Source: Scytonema tolypothrichoides VB-61278
Lineage (GTDB): Bacteria; Cyanobacteriota; Cyanobacteriia; Cyanobacteriales; Nostocaceae
NCBI RefSeq assembly: GCF_000828085.3
Contig: NZ_JXCA02000023.1
Coordinates: forward strand, 502,302-536,637
DNA: 34,336 bases
Reading direction: 5' to 3'
The translations under genes were made by a program, and so were the position numbers. The notes below the pieces were generated by a model that was not told the DNA's origin, made no database searches, and saw only the letters and a list, made by a program, of their open reading frames with translations. Below, piece after piece: positions 25,368-32,802 of this stretch; position 1 is the stretch's first letter; the number at the start of each line of letters is the position of its first letter.

Positions 25368-25625
25368 ATGAGCGAGATTGCGAACTCCCAAGAATTAGAG
25401 TATCCCGAACAAGTCGAGCAAGATAAACTGCTGGAACCTAGTATTGAAAACAACAATAACAAAAAAGATAACGCTTTAGTGGAAACTGCTGAGCTACTGG
25501 GTGCAGTAAGTGACCTTACGCATGATGCCTATATCAATACAGTGCGGCAAGCACGGTCTTTTGTTAAGTTTCTACACAAGCAAATCAAACCATCCCAAGA
25601 ACAGAGCGATCGCGGTAAGAGCTAG
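25368..25625 (+). CDS. Small acidic protein, unknown
   Basis: The protein is 85 residues from ATG 25368, which has GGAGAG five bases upstream; an in-frame ATG at 25350 would add six residues. The N-terminal half is acidic and low-complexity (PEQVEQDKLLEP, NNNNKKDN). The C-terminal half is a likely amphipathic helix (ELLGAVSDLTHDAYINTVRQ). No family is recognised and there is no signal peptide. It sits between the SDR relic and the broken SHOCT gene. Confidence 0.6.
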   Translation: MSEIANSQELEYPEQVEQDKLLEPSIENNNNKKDNALVETAELLGAVSDLTHDAYINTVRQARSFVKFLHKQIKPSQEQSDRGKS

Positions 25626-25721
25626 AGAATGCTTTTTAGCAGCGATGATACCCAAAACGTTAATTTTAAGTATAAGGAAACACCACTATTAGTATATATT
25701 TCAATCAGCGAGAGATAACTT

Positions 25722-26228
25722 ATGAATTTGGAAGCAAGATTAAATGAATTGGAAGATGGATTAAAAAGCGCATAAGATGAATTAGCTGAGTGGGTTAAGG
25801 TTAAAGCGGAGTTGAATCAATCAGCCACTGAAGAAAGGGCGAAACTTCAGGGGTACGGAAACGGTATTGGAGGTATTTTATTTGGCTCAAAATATAGAGC
25901 ATCTGTACGACGCGCTGCAACTATGGCTCGTGCCAGCATTGCACAAGAGGTTTCCCAGCGCAAGGCTATAATTCTAGAGAACAAACAAAGGTTACAGGCA
26001 ACGATAAAACTCTTAAAAGACGAAATAAAAGAAATAAAAGACCAATTGAAGAAACAAAAGCCTTCTCAAAGGAAAAGTCATAGTGCCACTGGAAATAAAG
26101 GTACTACTGTTGACCAACTAGCCCAACTTTCCAAAATGTACAAAGATGACTTGCTTTCTGAAGTTGAGTTTTCTATAGCAAAGAAAAGAATCTTAATGGA
26201 AGAAAACCTTCAAAATGATAACTATTAA
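25722..26228 (+). pseudogene. Coiled-coil SHOCT protein with in-frame stop at codon 18
   Basis: From ATG 25722 the frame reads MNLEARLNELEDGLKSA, a TAA at 25773-25775, then DELAEWVKVKAELNQSATEE and on without break to 26228. The stop interrupts a continuous helical pattern. The rest has a Gly-rich patch (GYGNGIGGILFGSKY), a long coiled coil and a C-terminal SHOCT-like motif (LAQLSKMYKDDLLSEVEFSI). Either the gene is newly inactivated, or translation starts after the stop (TTG at 25812 or ATG at 25923), or there is a sequencing error. SHOCT domains are short and of unknown function. Confidence 0.65.
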
Positions 26229-26255
26229 GGTCTTCTGTGACTATGACTACACCAG

Positions 26256-26295
26256 ATAGCCCCTAGAAAGCTCTACACAGCACTTTAGGGGCTAT
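26256..26295 (+). terminator. Hairpin downstream of SHOCT gene
   Basis: ATAGCCCCTA and TAGGGGCTAT are perfect 10-bp arms around a 20-base loop. Only a weak T-rich tail follows, so termination is possible but not certain. Confidence 0.5.
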
Positions 26296-26324
26296 TGATT
26301 TATAATTGGTCACACATTCGGTGA

Positions 26325-26440
26325 CGACAACCGGCTGCGGGAGGGTTTCCCTCCGCAGGCATCTGGCGTATGCGCAAAGCGCACGCCCAGAGGGCTAAAG
26401 CCGTCAGGCGTGCCGCAGGCATACCCGAAGGGTTTACAAA
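26325..26440. repeat. Cluster of small palindromes (dispersed repeat)
   Basis: Several hairpins follow each other: GGAGGGTTTCCCTCC, TGCGCAAAGCGCA, GGCTAAAGCC and GCGTGCCGCAGGC. They resemble the GC-rich block at 8038-8165 and are typical of cyanobacterial intergenic repeats. No gene is supported. Confidence 0.6.
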
Positions 26441-26506
26441 TCCAGTCCATTAAAATTGCCGAAAATCCGCCACAATAGAAGTTGCCCAACAATTGAGGCA
26501 CTGGTT

Positions 26507-26932
26507 ATGGAAGAGTTACTAGAGTTAAAAGATTTGTTGCTAAAAGGTGATGTACCAGGGGCGTTGGTCATCGTTGAAGAATTAGAAGAGATGAGCAAAC
26601 AAGACATCATTGATAACATTCGTAGCTATGCTGTGATTCTGCTGTTACATTTCATTAAACAGCAAGCAGAAAATCGCACAACTCGCTCTTGGGATGTCTC
26701 TATTCGCAATTCAGTTCGGGAAATTCAGAGAAAAAATAAGCGTCGCAAAGCACGGGGTTACTACTTATCTCCAGAAGAATTATTTGAAACCCTACAAGAA
26801 GCCTACTTAAATGCGATCGACGAAGCTTCCTTAGAAGTAGAAGAAGGACGTTATCAACCAGAAGAATTAGAACAACTGATTAACCGAGAAGAAATTATAA
26901 ATCGTGCATTAAAGTTAATATTACCACAATAG
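26507..26932 (+). CDS. DUF29-like protein
   Basis: This is a 141-residue protein from ATG 26507; a TTG 51 bases upstream in frame is less likely. The middle block IRSYAVILLLHFIKQQAENR, then TTRSWDVSIRNSVREI resembles the DUF29 core, which has a HLLK helix and SWxxSIxxxR motif. The C-terminal part is charged and helical. The function is unknown. The gene ends 10 bases before tlyA, so it is probably co-transcribed with it. Confidence 0.65.
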   Translation: MEELLELKDLLLKGDVPGALVIVEELEEMSKQDIIDNIRSYAVILLLHFIKQQAENRTTRSWDVSIRNSVREIQRKNKRRKARGYYLSPEELFETLQEAYLNAIDEASLEVEEGRYQPEELEQLINREEIINRALKLILPQ

Positions 26933-26942
26933 ATAAAGAGAA

Positions 26943-27770
26943 TTGGTTAAAAAACGACTCGACACTCTATTAGTAGAACTCAATTTAAGTTCGTCTCGTG
27001 CCTTAGCACAGCGCTTTATCCAAGCGGGAGAAGTCACTGTTGATGGTCAGATAATTGACAAGCCAGGTACGGAAGTTGATATTGCGGCGCAAATTCAAAT
27101 TAAAGAGCGATCGCGCTTCGTTTCCCGAGGAGGAGAAAAGTTAGTCAAAGCAATCGATCTGTTTGCAATTCCTGTAGAAGGACGAATTTGTTTGGATGGT
27201 GGTATCTCCACAGGTGGCTTCACTGATTGCTTGCTGCAAGCTGGGGCAAAACTCGTTTACGGGGTTGACGTTGGTTATGGACAAGTTGACTGGCGTCTGC
27301 GAAATGATTCTCGTGTGATTTTGAAGGAACGCACCAATTTACGGTATTTGACGCCAGATGAGTTGTATGGTGTACCCCCCCTAACCTCAAAAGGAGGGGA
27401 ATATCCTGATTTGGCAGTGGTTGATGTCTCATTTATTTCCTTAACCAAGATTTTGCCTGCTTTATGGCAGCTGCTGCAACCTCCCCGTGAAGCTGTATTG
27501 TTGGTAAAACCCCAATTTGAAGTGGGAAAAAGCCGCGTTGGTAAAAAAGGGGTTGTGCGTGATTCTAAAGACCAAGCCGAGGCAATTTTTCAGGTGTTAC
27601 AAGCGGCTGTTGAATTAGGATGGAAGTACAAAGGTTTGACTTGGTCACCTGTCACTGGTCCTGCTGGAAATATTGAGTATCTATTGTGGTTGGGAATGGA
27701 GAGTGAAACTCCGCCGCCTGATTTAGAAATGGTTCAGCAAATGACGAAATCTGCTGCTGCTGACTTTTAA
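26943..27770 (+). CDS. tlyA: TlyA family rRNA 2'-O-methyltransferase
   Basis: This is a 275-residue protein. Residues 3-60 are an S4 RNA-binding domain (KRLDTLLVELNLSSSRALAQ, then FIQAGEVTVDG). Residues 60-250 are an FtsJ-like methyltransferase with SRGGEKLVKAI, the SAM loop LDGGISTGGFTDCLLQ, VDVGYGQVDWRLR and VVDVSFISL. TlyA enzymes 2'-O-methylate cytidines in rRNA. The likely start is TTG 26943 after AAAGAGA, since no ATG fits. Residues about 143-154 (GVPPLTSKGGEY) come from a C-run/G-run repeat at 27372-27404 and look like an in-frame insertion in a variable loop. Confidence 0.93.
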   Translation: MVKKRLDTLLVELNLSSSRALAQRFIQAGEVTVDGQIIDKPGTEVDIAAQIQIKERSRFVSRGGEKLVKAIDLFAIPVEGRICLDGGISTGGFTDCLLQAGAKLVYGVDVGYGQVDWRLRNDSRVILKERTNLRYLTPDELYGVPPLTSKGGEYPDLAVVDVSFISLTKILPALWQLLQPPREAVLLVKPQFEVGKSRVGKKGVVRDSKDQAEAIFQVLQAAVELGWKYKGLTWSPVTGPAGNIEYLLWLGMESETPPPDLEMVQQMTKSAAADF

Positions 27771-27969
27771 TAAAAATAAATATTAAATCTGTTCTGTTTT
27801 CCTATAGGCTTTTAGCCTAGTCATTCTTTGTGTCCTTAATAACGGACACTTTCCTCAAGTCGGGAAACCCTTCCTGTGCAAGTGTCCTCGTCTTGGTGGT
27901 TTGTACTGTTAGGCGTTTTTGTAGCAACCGACAAGAAACGTTGCTCCCGAAGAAATTGCCTCATTAGCA

Positions 27970-28263
27970 CTAACTTAAGAATTCAGGTTTTACTGATTGC
28001 CAAATAGCATCCACCTCTTCAGGCTTGTAAATATCTCCACTTGTAAGTTCAACAAAATCGAGTAATCGCCTATGTAAAAATGTTTTGGCAACCTTTAGCA
28101 TGTTTTCTTCTGGATAGTTTGGATGCACCCATATATCTACAGTCATAGGTTTTATCCCCTCTGACTGAAGAAGAAATCTTACCTTGTGAAACTTATCATG
28201 AAAGCCTGGTCTTTCCTGGTTCTTATAAATTTCAATATTCTTTATTTCAGCATCAAAATGCAT
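27970..28263 (-). CDS. Small protein of unknown function
   Basis: The protein is 97 residues, soluble, with no recognised family. It has a clear mixed beta/alpha pattern: AEIKNIEIYKNQ, FHKVRFLLQSEGI, MTVDIWVHP, then the helix EENMLKVAKTFLHRRLLDFV and a C-terminal KPEEVDAIWQSVKPEFL. The ATG at 28263 is preceded by AGGAGAAAG at about seven bases, a good ribosome binding site, which supports real coding. It lies between convergent tlyA and the same-strand GTPase gene, which is upstream of it. Confidence 0.65.
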   Translation of the reverse strand: MHFDAEIKNIEIYKNQERPGFHDKFHKVRFLLQSEGIKPMTVDIWVHPNYPEENMLKVAKTFLHRRLLDFVELTSGDIYKPEEVDAIWQSVKPEFLS

Positions 28264-28359
28264 AACTTTCTCCTGTAGATAGTAAATGGTTCTCTAAGCA
28301 AGGATAACGGCAACTAGACTTTTGGTCTCGTTTTTGCTCGTTTATTACAAAAACGTCTA

Positions 28360-29712
28360 TTAGCCCAAATATCCCCCTAACTCTTGCCGCAAACGATACA
28401 AAATCGTATTCGGTTCCACCTCAGCTAAAATTTCTTTAATAACTGTACTCGCTCCCAATTGTCCCCAAGAGCAGCCTCTTTCTAGATAGACTTGCGCCGC
28501 TTTTCCCACAGCATATGCTCCGTAGCCTGCGATACCACCTTGTGTGATTGCAGTTCCAGCATAAGCAGTGATATTTATTGGGTTTTCTCCAGAAGCAATT
28601 GCAGCTGTACTCTTACCCAAACCTAAGAGGAAACTGCTACCTAGTTCTCCCAGCAGTAAGCCACCAGAACTTAATAAAATCGTTTTTAAAAACTTCCCTG
28701 CTTCATACCCAGTCATTGGTAAGCCGTACAGGCGTGCAAGTGAGCGAATCAAAGCTAAATCGGCAACTGTTCCGCCTAGAATATCTAAGAAGGGGATGGG
28801 GTTTAGCCCTACTGCTAAAGCTTTGTATTTAGTAAATTGCCAAATCAGGTCTTCTGCTTGTTGTTGGCGTAAATCGATGGTTTTTTGGGCGATCGCCTCT
28901 TGTGCATCCCGCGCTTGGATGAGTGCGTTTAAAGCGAGGAGCGATCGCCCCTCACGATTAAGAATTTTAAGAATTGTTTCTTTGAGTTCGTCTATTTGTG
29001 GCGGTGGTGTCTCCCATTCATGTGCGACACTACCATCAGACCATTCAACCCGTACTTCCATCGGTGCAGGTTCCGCCGCCACCATGACAATTTCATCCGG
29101 TTTTAAGGGTTTGCCTTGGGGATTTCCTGCACCCAACTGTTGTAAATTATTGTAAATTGTTGTTTTGTCTGTATCTGGGTAAAGGTCTATCTTGTTGAAC
29201 ACCAAAATTAAAGGTTTCTGTGCCTGACGCAATTCACACAGCATCTGATACTCTGTGCGAGTGATATCACCAGACACGACAAAGAGAATTAAATCTGCCT
29301 GACGCACGACTTCTCGCGCCATTTGTGCCCGAGACTCACCCTCAATTTCATCTAACCCTGGTGTATCAATCAACTCCACCTGCACCTTACCACCAGGATT
29401 CCACCGTACAGAACGGGGGTACTGAGTCACACCATTAAGAGGACCAGTTTGTAAAATCTTTTGTCCCAGTAAAGCATTCAATACCGCTGATTTCCCACGA
29501 CTCACTAAACCAAAAACAGCGATACGAATGAGATTATAGTCTAGTTTGTTGAGTGTTGAGGTCAAAAGCTCCAATTCTGGTTTGACCAAACCTGCTAATT
29601 GTGAGTTTGATGACGACTGTCCCGGTTTGCGAAGATTTCCATACCAAGATAGCGCAAGGCTTAGACTAGCACGCGCACGGTTTAAGTGAGTTTCTTGCAG
29701 GTTCTTAGACAC
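28360..29712 (-). CDS. Era/dynamin-like GTPase with DUF697-type C-terminus
   Basis: This is a 450-residue protein. The GTPase domain (about 60-260) has G1 GLVSRGKSAVLN, G3 DTPGLDE and G4 NKIDLY. The C-terminal region (300-420) has two hydrophobic stretches with the pattern ALAVGLNPIPFLDILGGTVADLAL-type followed by a Gly-rich segment, like DUF697 membrane-associated GTPases. It probably acts at a membrane, perhaps in thylakoid or envelope maintenance; this is inference from the family. The 450-residue length fits the cyanobacterial members. A heptamer array lies 29 bp before the start. Confidence 0.88.
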   Translation of the reverse strand: MSKNLQETHLNRARASLSLALSWYGNLRKPGQSSSNSQLAGLVKPELELLTSTLNKLDYNLIRIAVFGLVSRGKSAVLNALLGQKILQTGPLNGVTQYPRSVRWNPGGKVQVELIDTPGLDEIEGESRAQMAREVVRQADLILFVVSGDITRTEYQMLCELRQAQKPLILVFNKIDLYPDTDKTTIYNNLQQLGAGNPQGKPLKPDEIVMVAAEPAPMEVRVEWSDGSVAHEWETPPPQIDELKETILKILNREGRSLLALNALIQARDAQEAIAQKTIDLRQQQAEDLIWQFTKYKALAVGLNPIPFLDILGGTVADLALIRSLARLYGLPMTGYEAGKFLKTILLSSGGLLLGELGSSFLLGLGKSTAAIASGENPINITAYAGTAITQGGIAGYGAYAVGKAAQVYLERGCSWGQLGASTVIKEILAEVEPNTILYRLRQELGGYLG

Positions 29713-29740
29713 TAGATTCGGTTGAGTGAAAGCTATATCA

Positions 29741-29775
29741 ATTTTAGATTTTAGATTTTAGATTTTAGATTTCGG
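29741..29775. repeat. Heptamer tandem repeat (ATTTTAG)n
   Basis: Four exact ATTTTAG units are followed by a diverged fifth (ATTTCGG). The array lies upstream of the GTPase start. Confidence 0.85.
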
Positions 29776-29849
29776 ATTGGAAAAATCAAGCTAAAGGTCA
29801 TCCTGGAAGGGCAAGCGATTTTGTAGTTGGGAGGACCATGGTAGGGCGA

Positions 29850-30197
29850 TTATCCCGGAACAGCAGGCACTTCTCGCAGCAAGTCGGGTTCGTTGTGTAC
29901 AAATGTAATTTGCAATGTCCCTAGGAGTTCTTTCTCTTTCAGTCTTAAGTCATTAGCAGGCATGAGTTGGTTCAGACTCTCTTGGCTCAAATGCAGATCA
30001 GTCTCTTGCAAAGATGTGGCGAGTTTGTCCAAATTGGCGATCGGCACCTCAAAGTTGATACAGGTTAAGATGTTCGAGTACAGGTGGAAGTCAGTAATCC
30101 AACCTCCTGCACGGGTTATCGCCTCACTCACACCAGCAGTCATCTGAATGCGTTCTGCTTTGGTAAACCCATCTAGGCGTAGAAACTGTTGCTGAAA
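29850..30197 (-). CDS. Small protein of unknown function
   Basis: The protein is 115 residues from ATG 30197, with GGAAG eight bases upstream; an in-frame TTG at 30230 is less likely. No family is recognised. The pattern FTKAERIQMTAGVSEAITRA, then GGWITDFHLYSN, ILTCINFEVPIANLDKLATS suggests a small ferredoxin-like alpha/beta fold, and the C-terminus DEPDLLREVPAVPG-type end is Pro-rich. A bulged hairpin at 30254-30295 lies in its upstream region, then a MITE-like element. Confidence 0.6.
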   Translation of the reverse strand, partial: FQQQFLRLDGFTKAERIQMTAGVSEAITRAGGWITDFHLYSNILTCINFEVPIANLDKLATSLQETDLHLSQESLNQLMPANDLRLKEKELLGTLQITFVHNEPDLLREVPAVPG

Positions 30198-30253
30198 CAT
30201 AAGGTAACTTCCAAAGTGAATCAGATTCAATATAGGGGAGTAACAACAGAGCC

Positions 30254-30295
30254 GTCTTCATACTGTAAGGTCACCCACTTGGGTGATATGAAGAC
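30254..30295. promoter_or_regulatory. Bulged hairpin upstream of the 115-residue gene
   Basis: The outer arms GTCTTCATA and TATGAAGAC (9 bp) and inner TCACCC/GGGTGA (6 bp) have an 8-base bulge on one side. It lies 57-98 bases before the ATG of the minus-strand gene, so it could be a leader structure. It could also be part of a repeat. Confidence 0.4.
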
Positions 30296-30304
30296 AGCAG
30301 TCAA

Positions 30305-30397
30305 TAGACCTCTGTTGGAAATTAATTGTGCTTTGTCTGCAACCCTTGTAGAGACGTTCCATGGAACGTCTCTACATTGTTTTCCAACAGATGTCTA
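30305..30397. mobile_element. 93-bp MITE-like element, copy 2
   Basis: The terminal inverted repeats are GACCTCTGTTGGAAA and the complement GACATCTGTTGGAAAA, flanked by TA on both sides. The central 30-bp perfect palindrome is at 30347-30376. The inner sequence is nearly identical to copy 1 at 10649-10740, in the same orientation. Confidence 0.82.
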
Positions 30398-30501
30398 ATG
30401 TTGTGACAGAAGTTCGTAGCGTTATGATTCGTAGTTGCGCGCTTAGCGCTAAAGCGCGACTACAAGCTTTTGTTGCGATACGAATTTATGAAATGCAGTA
30501 C

Positions 30502-31023
30502 TTAGTCTCCTGGATCAATTGATTCAAAAAATTGCTCTATCTGTTTAGTCTCACGAATGTGATAAACACTTTTGATGCTTTGAGCCTGCTTGATATACTC
30601 ACGATATTTTGGAGTCAAATATTTGTGACACAACCAAAGCACGCGGTAGCTAGTCAGCGAACTCTTCAATATTGGACTCTTAGACGGCCAGCCTTCTGGC
30701 GGTTTAAAGTAAGCTGTGATTAGTCGTTTAGTCACCCACCATCCATGTACGTATAGCGGTAGATCGACAAAAACCAGAGTATCCGCCTCGTTCAGTCGTA
30801 GCCAAAGGGTTTCCATGCAACCAAACCCGTCAATAATCCATTGGTCAGTAGCTAAAATTTGCTGATGGGCGCGCTTATAGTCTTCATGTGGAACCTCAAT
30901 GCCCCCTGATTGATATTGAATCTTGTCCAAGATGTAAAGTGGTAAACCAGTGATTTGGGATAATCTCTTACTTAGAGTTGATTTACCGCCTCCAGTATTG
31001 CCAAACACCGCTACTTTTTTCAT
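30502..31023 (-). CDS. P-loop kinase-like protein (adenylate kinase / FlaR-type)
   Basis: The protein is 173 residues from ATG 31023, with AGGAG seven bases upstream; GTG 31029 is too near the Shine-Dalgarno. The Walker A motif VFGNTGGGKSTLSKRL is at the N-terminus. LPLYILDKIQYQ and WIIDGFGCMETLWLRLNEAD follow the pattern of the 'topology modulation'/adenylate kinase-related small NTPases, where substrate binding residues come after the LD motif. LVFVDLPLYVHGWWVTKRLI is the later strand. The substrate is unknown. It appears as a single-gene unit. Confidence 0.82.
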   Translation of the reverse strand: MKKVAVFGNTGGGKSTLSKRLSQITGLPLYILDKIQYQSGGIEVPHEDYKRAHQQILATDQWIIDGFGCMETLWLRLNEADTLVFVDLPLYVHGWWVTKRLITAYFKPPEGWPSKSPILKSSLTSYRVLWLCHKYLTPKYREYIKQAQSIKSVYHIRETKQIEQFFESIDPGD

Positions 31024-31029
31024 CGCCAC

Positions 31030-31445
31030 TCTCCTTTTCGTGCAATCAAGTCACCTGGTAAACTAGATTGCGTTATGAAACCCAGCAATCCCAGTCCTTT
31101 GAATGTCATGCTTATGGCAAATAATCGTTATTCCCAAAGTTTAACTTTATTAGGACTTACGCAATTGTCACAGGCTATCGGTAGCAAGAGCTATACTGAA
31201 TACATGACGATGGCGGGATGTTTCAGTTGTTGAATTAAATAGTTTGAGAGTATCGTTAATTTCATGATCTAAATAATACATGAAGCTGGCTATGAAGTTT
31301 TGATTTTGAAGAATGAAATTTCTGTTGCTCAAATTACAAGGTATTACAATCTGAACTCAATTATGAAATATTTAACTCCAAACATAGACTGATAAGTCAT
31401 TTTTTCATTTCACTTGATGTGTTCAACTATTTGGAGTTCTTGTAA
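31030..31445. other. Divergent gap before bestrophin gene
   Basis: No gene is seen in these 416 bp. The sequence TAGGACTTACGCAA at about 31151 resembles ends of cyanobacterial insertion sequences, but no partner end is evident. The last 75 bases hold a stem that covers the bestrophin ribosome binding site. Confidence 0.5.
31374..31438 (+). promoter_or_regulatory. Stem that could mask the bestrophin ribosome binding site
   Basis: AACTCCAAA (31374-31382) is perfectly complementary to TTTGGAGTT (31430-31438), which contains the GGAG Shine-Dalgarno nine bases before the ATG at 31446. The loop is 47 bases. Pairing would hide the site, so translation may be controlled; the trigger is unknown. Confidence 0.45.
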
Positions 31446-32453
31446 ATGAAACGCTCAAATTCCAATACATTGGAACGGTGCAAAAAGTTTTTCAGCAAGG
31501 CAAAAAATTCGTTTACAGGAAAGTATCAGACCTACACGGGCGAAAAACTGAATTGGTTTCAGGTAATTTTCCGACTAGAAAAGTCAGTTCTTCCAGTCAT
31601 TCTTCCTTGGGTCATACTTTGTGGTGCGTATGGTTTTTTAGTATCATTACTATACTATTATGGAGTTTCCATAGGATTTCCACATAAGAGCGGTGTTCTT
31701 ACCAGTGCTATCTTGACTTTTAATGTTGGCTTTACTTTGTTATTGGTATTCCGGACAAATACAGCAAATGAGCGGTTTTGGGAAGGTCGTAAACTCTGGG
31801 GTTCTTTAGTCAATACAGTCCGTAACTTGGCTCAGGGAATTTACATTATAGTTAAAGAGCAATCACCGAACGATAAAGTACAAAAAGAGGCAATACTCCG
31901 GCTCTTGGTTGCTTTTGCAGTGGCGATGAAGTTACATCTAAGGGCAGAGTGTTTGGATAAGCAAGTAGAGTCATTGATGTCTGAAATCCAATATTTTAAG
32001 CTGCAAGAGACTCATCATCCTCCTCTACAAATTGCCTTCTGGATCAGGGATTATTTACAGCATCAGCATGACCGTAATTGTCTAAATATCTATCAATTGA
32101 CTGCTCTACATAAGTTGGTGGATAATTTAGTAGATATTTTGGGTGGCTGCGAACGCATTTTAAAAACACCATTGCCCATAATATATAGTATTAAGCTTAG
32201 ACAACTGTTGTTGATTTTCTGTTTGCTGTTACCTCTGGAAATAGTCAGTAATTTAATTTGGTGGACTGGTGTTATTACGGCTTTTGTAAGTTTCACCTTA
32301 TTAAGTATTGAAGAAATTGGCTCGCAAATGGAAGAGCCTTTTGGACATGATCCAAGTGATTTACCATTGGATGCGATTTGCAACACAATGGAACGCAATG
32401 TTGAAGAGTTAATAATGCTCGCTCCTAGTAGTGAGTTTGACTGGCGAGTTTAA
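31446..32453 (+). CDS. Bestrophin-like (UPF0187) anion channel
   Basis: This 335-residue membrane protein has hydrophobic segments at about 50-72, 80-105 and a pair near 250-285. Family hallmarks are FRTNTANERFWEGRKLWG (about 102-119) and the C-terminal EEPFGHDPSDLPLDAICNTM (about 297-316). Bestrophins form pentameric anion channels; in algae, thylakoid members carry bicarbonate, so a role in carbon or ion balance is possible here but not shown. A Shine-Dalgarno GGAG lies nine bases upstream inside a potential stem. The TAA stop is followed directly by a heptamer repeat. Confidence 0.9.
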   Translation: MKRSNSNTLERCKKFFSKAKNSFTGKYQTYTGEKLNWFQVIFRLEKSVLPVILPWVILCGAYGFLVSLLYYYGVSIGFPHKSGVLTSAILTFNVGFTLLLVFRTNTANERFWEGRKLWGSLVNTVRNLAQGIYIIVKEQSPNDKVQKEAILRLLVAFAVAMKLHLRAECLDKQVESLMSEIQYFKLQETHHPPLQIAFWIRDYLQHQHDRNCLNIYQLTALHKLVDNLVDILGGCERILKTPLPIIYSIKLRQLLLIFCLLLPLEIVSNLIWWTGVITAFVSFTLLSIEEIGSQMEEPFGHDPSDLPLDAICNTMERNVEELIMLAPSSEFDWRV

Positions 32454-32523
32454 CAGTTATCAATTATCAGTGATCAGTTATCAGTAAAGAGCGTATCTTG
32501 TCGTGAGAACTGTTCACTGGTTT
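32451..32523. repeat. Composite heptamer repeat after bestrophin gene
   Basis: From the stop TAA come CAGTTAT, CAATTAT, CAGTGAT, CAGTTAT and CAGT. The right end AACTGTTCACTGGTTT is at about 32507-32522. This has the same two-ended design as at 24900 and 13479. Confidence 0.75.
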
Positions 32524-32802
32524 AAGACTATGGTGGCGCAAGAAAGTGACATAATAAGCAAAAATTGTCTTACGTGTTTTCAATAGCTTTTAAGCGTTTG
32601 CGTAGCGCCCCTCTTAGGGGCTAGCGAGGGTCAACTGTTATTGTTAAAACATCCCACAAATATCCGCTTGGTGCGGATTCTTCAAAGCGACATTCATACT
32701 TTCTCGCTGCTCGAACCTTTACAAATTATGCATTAAAAAAAAGCCCCCGGTTTGATACAGGAGCTTTTGAAGTAAGTGATTGTCAGTGATAAAACAAATC
32801 TG
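32524..32802. other. Gap between bestrophin and psbC
   Basis: Together with the repeat at 32451 this makes a 349-bp non-coding gap. It has a palindromic GCGTAGCGCCCCTCTTAGGG-type repeat near 32600-32630 and the psbC terminator at its end. No gene is supported. Confidence 0.6.
32735..32768 (-). terminator. Terminator of psbD-psbC
   Basis: On the minus strand AAAAGCTCC pairs with GGGGCTTTT with one mismatch and is followed by a T run. It lies 35-68 bases after the psbC stop. Confidence 0.75.

Noticed and set aside
28568-29155. 195-residue plus-strand ORF
   Set aside because: It is antisense to the GTPase gene with G1, G3 and G4 motifs.
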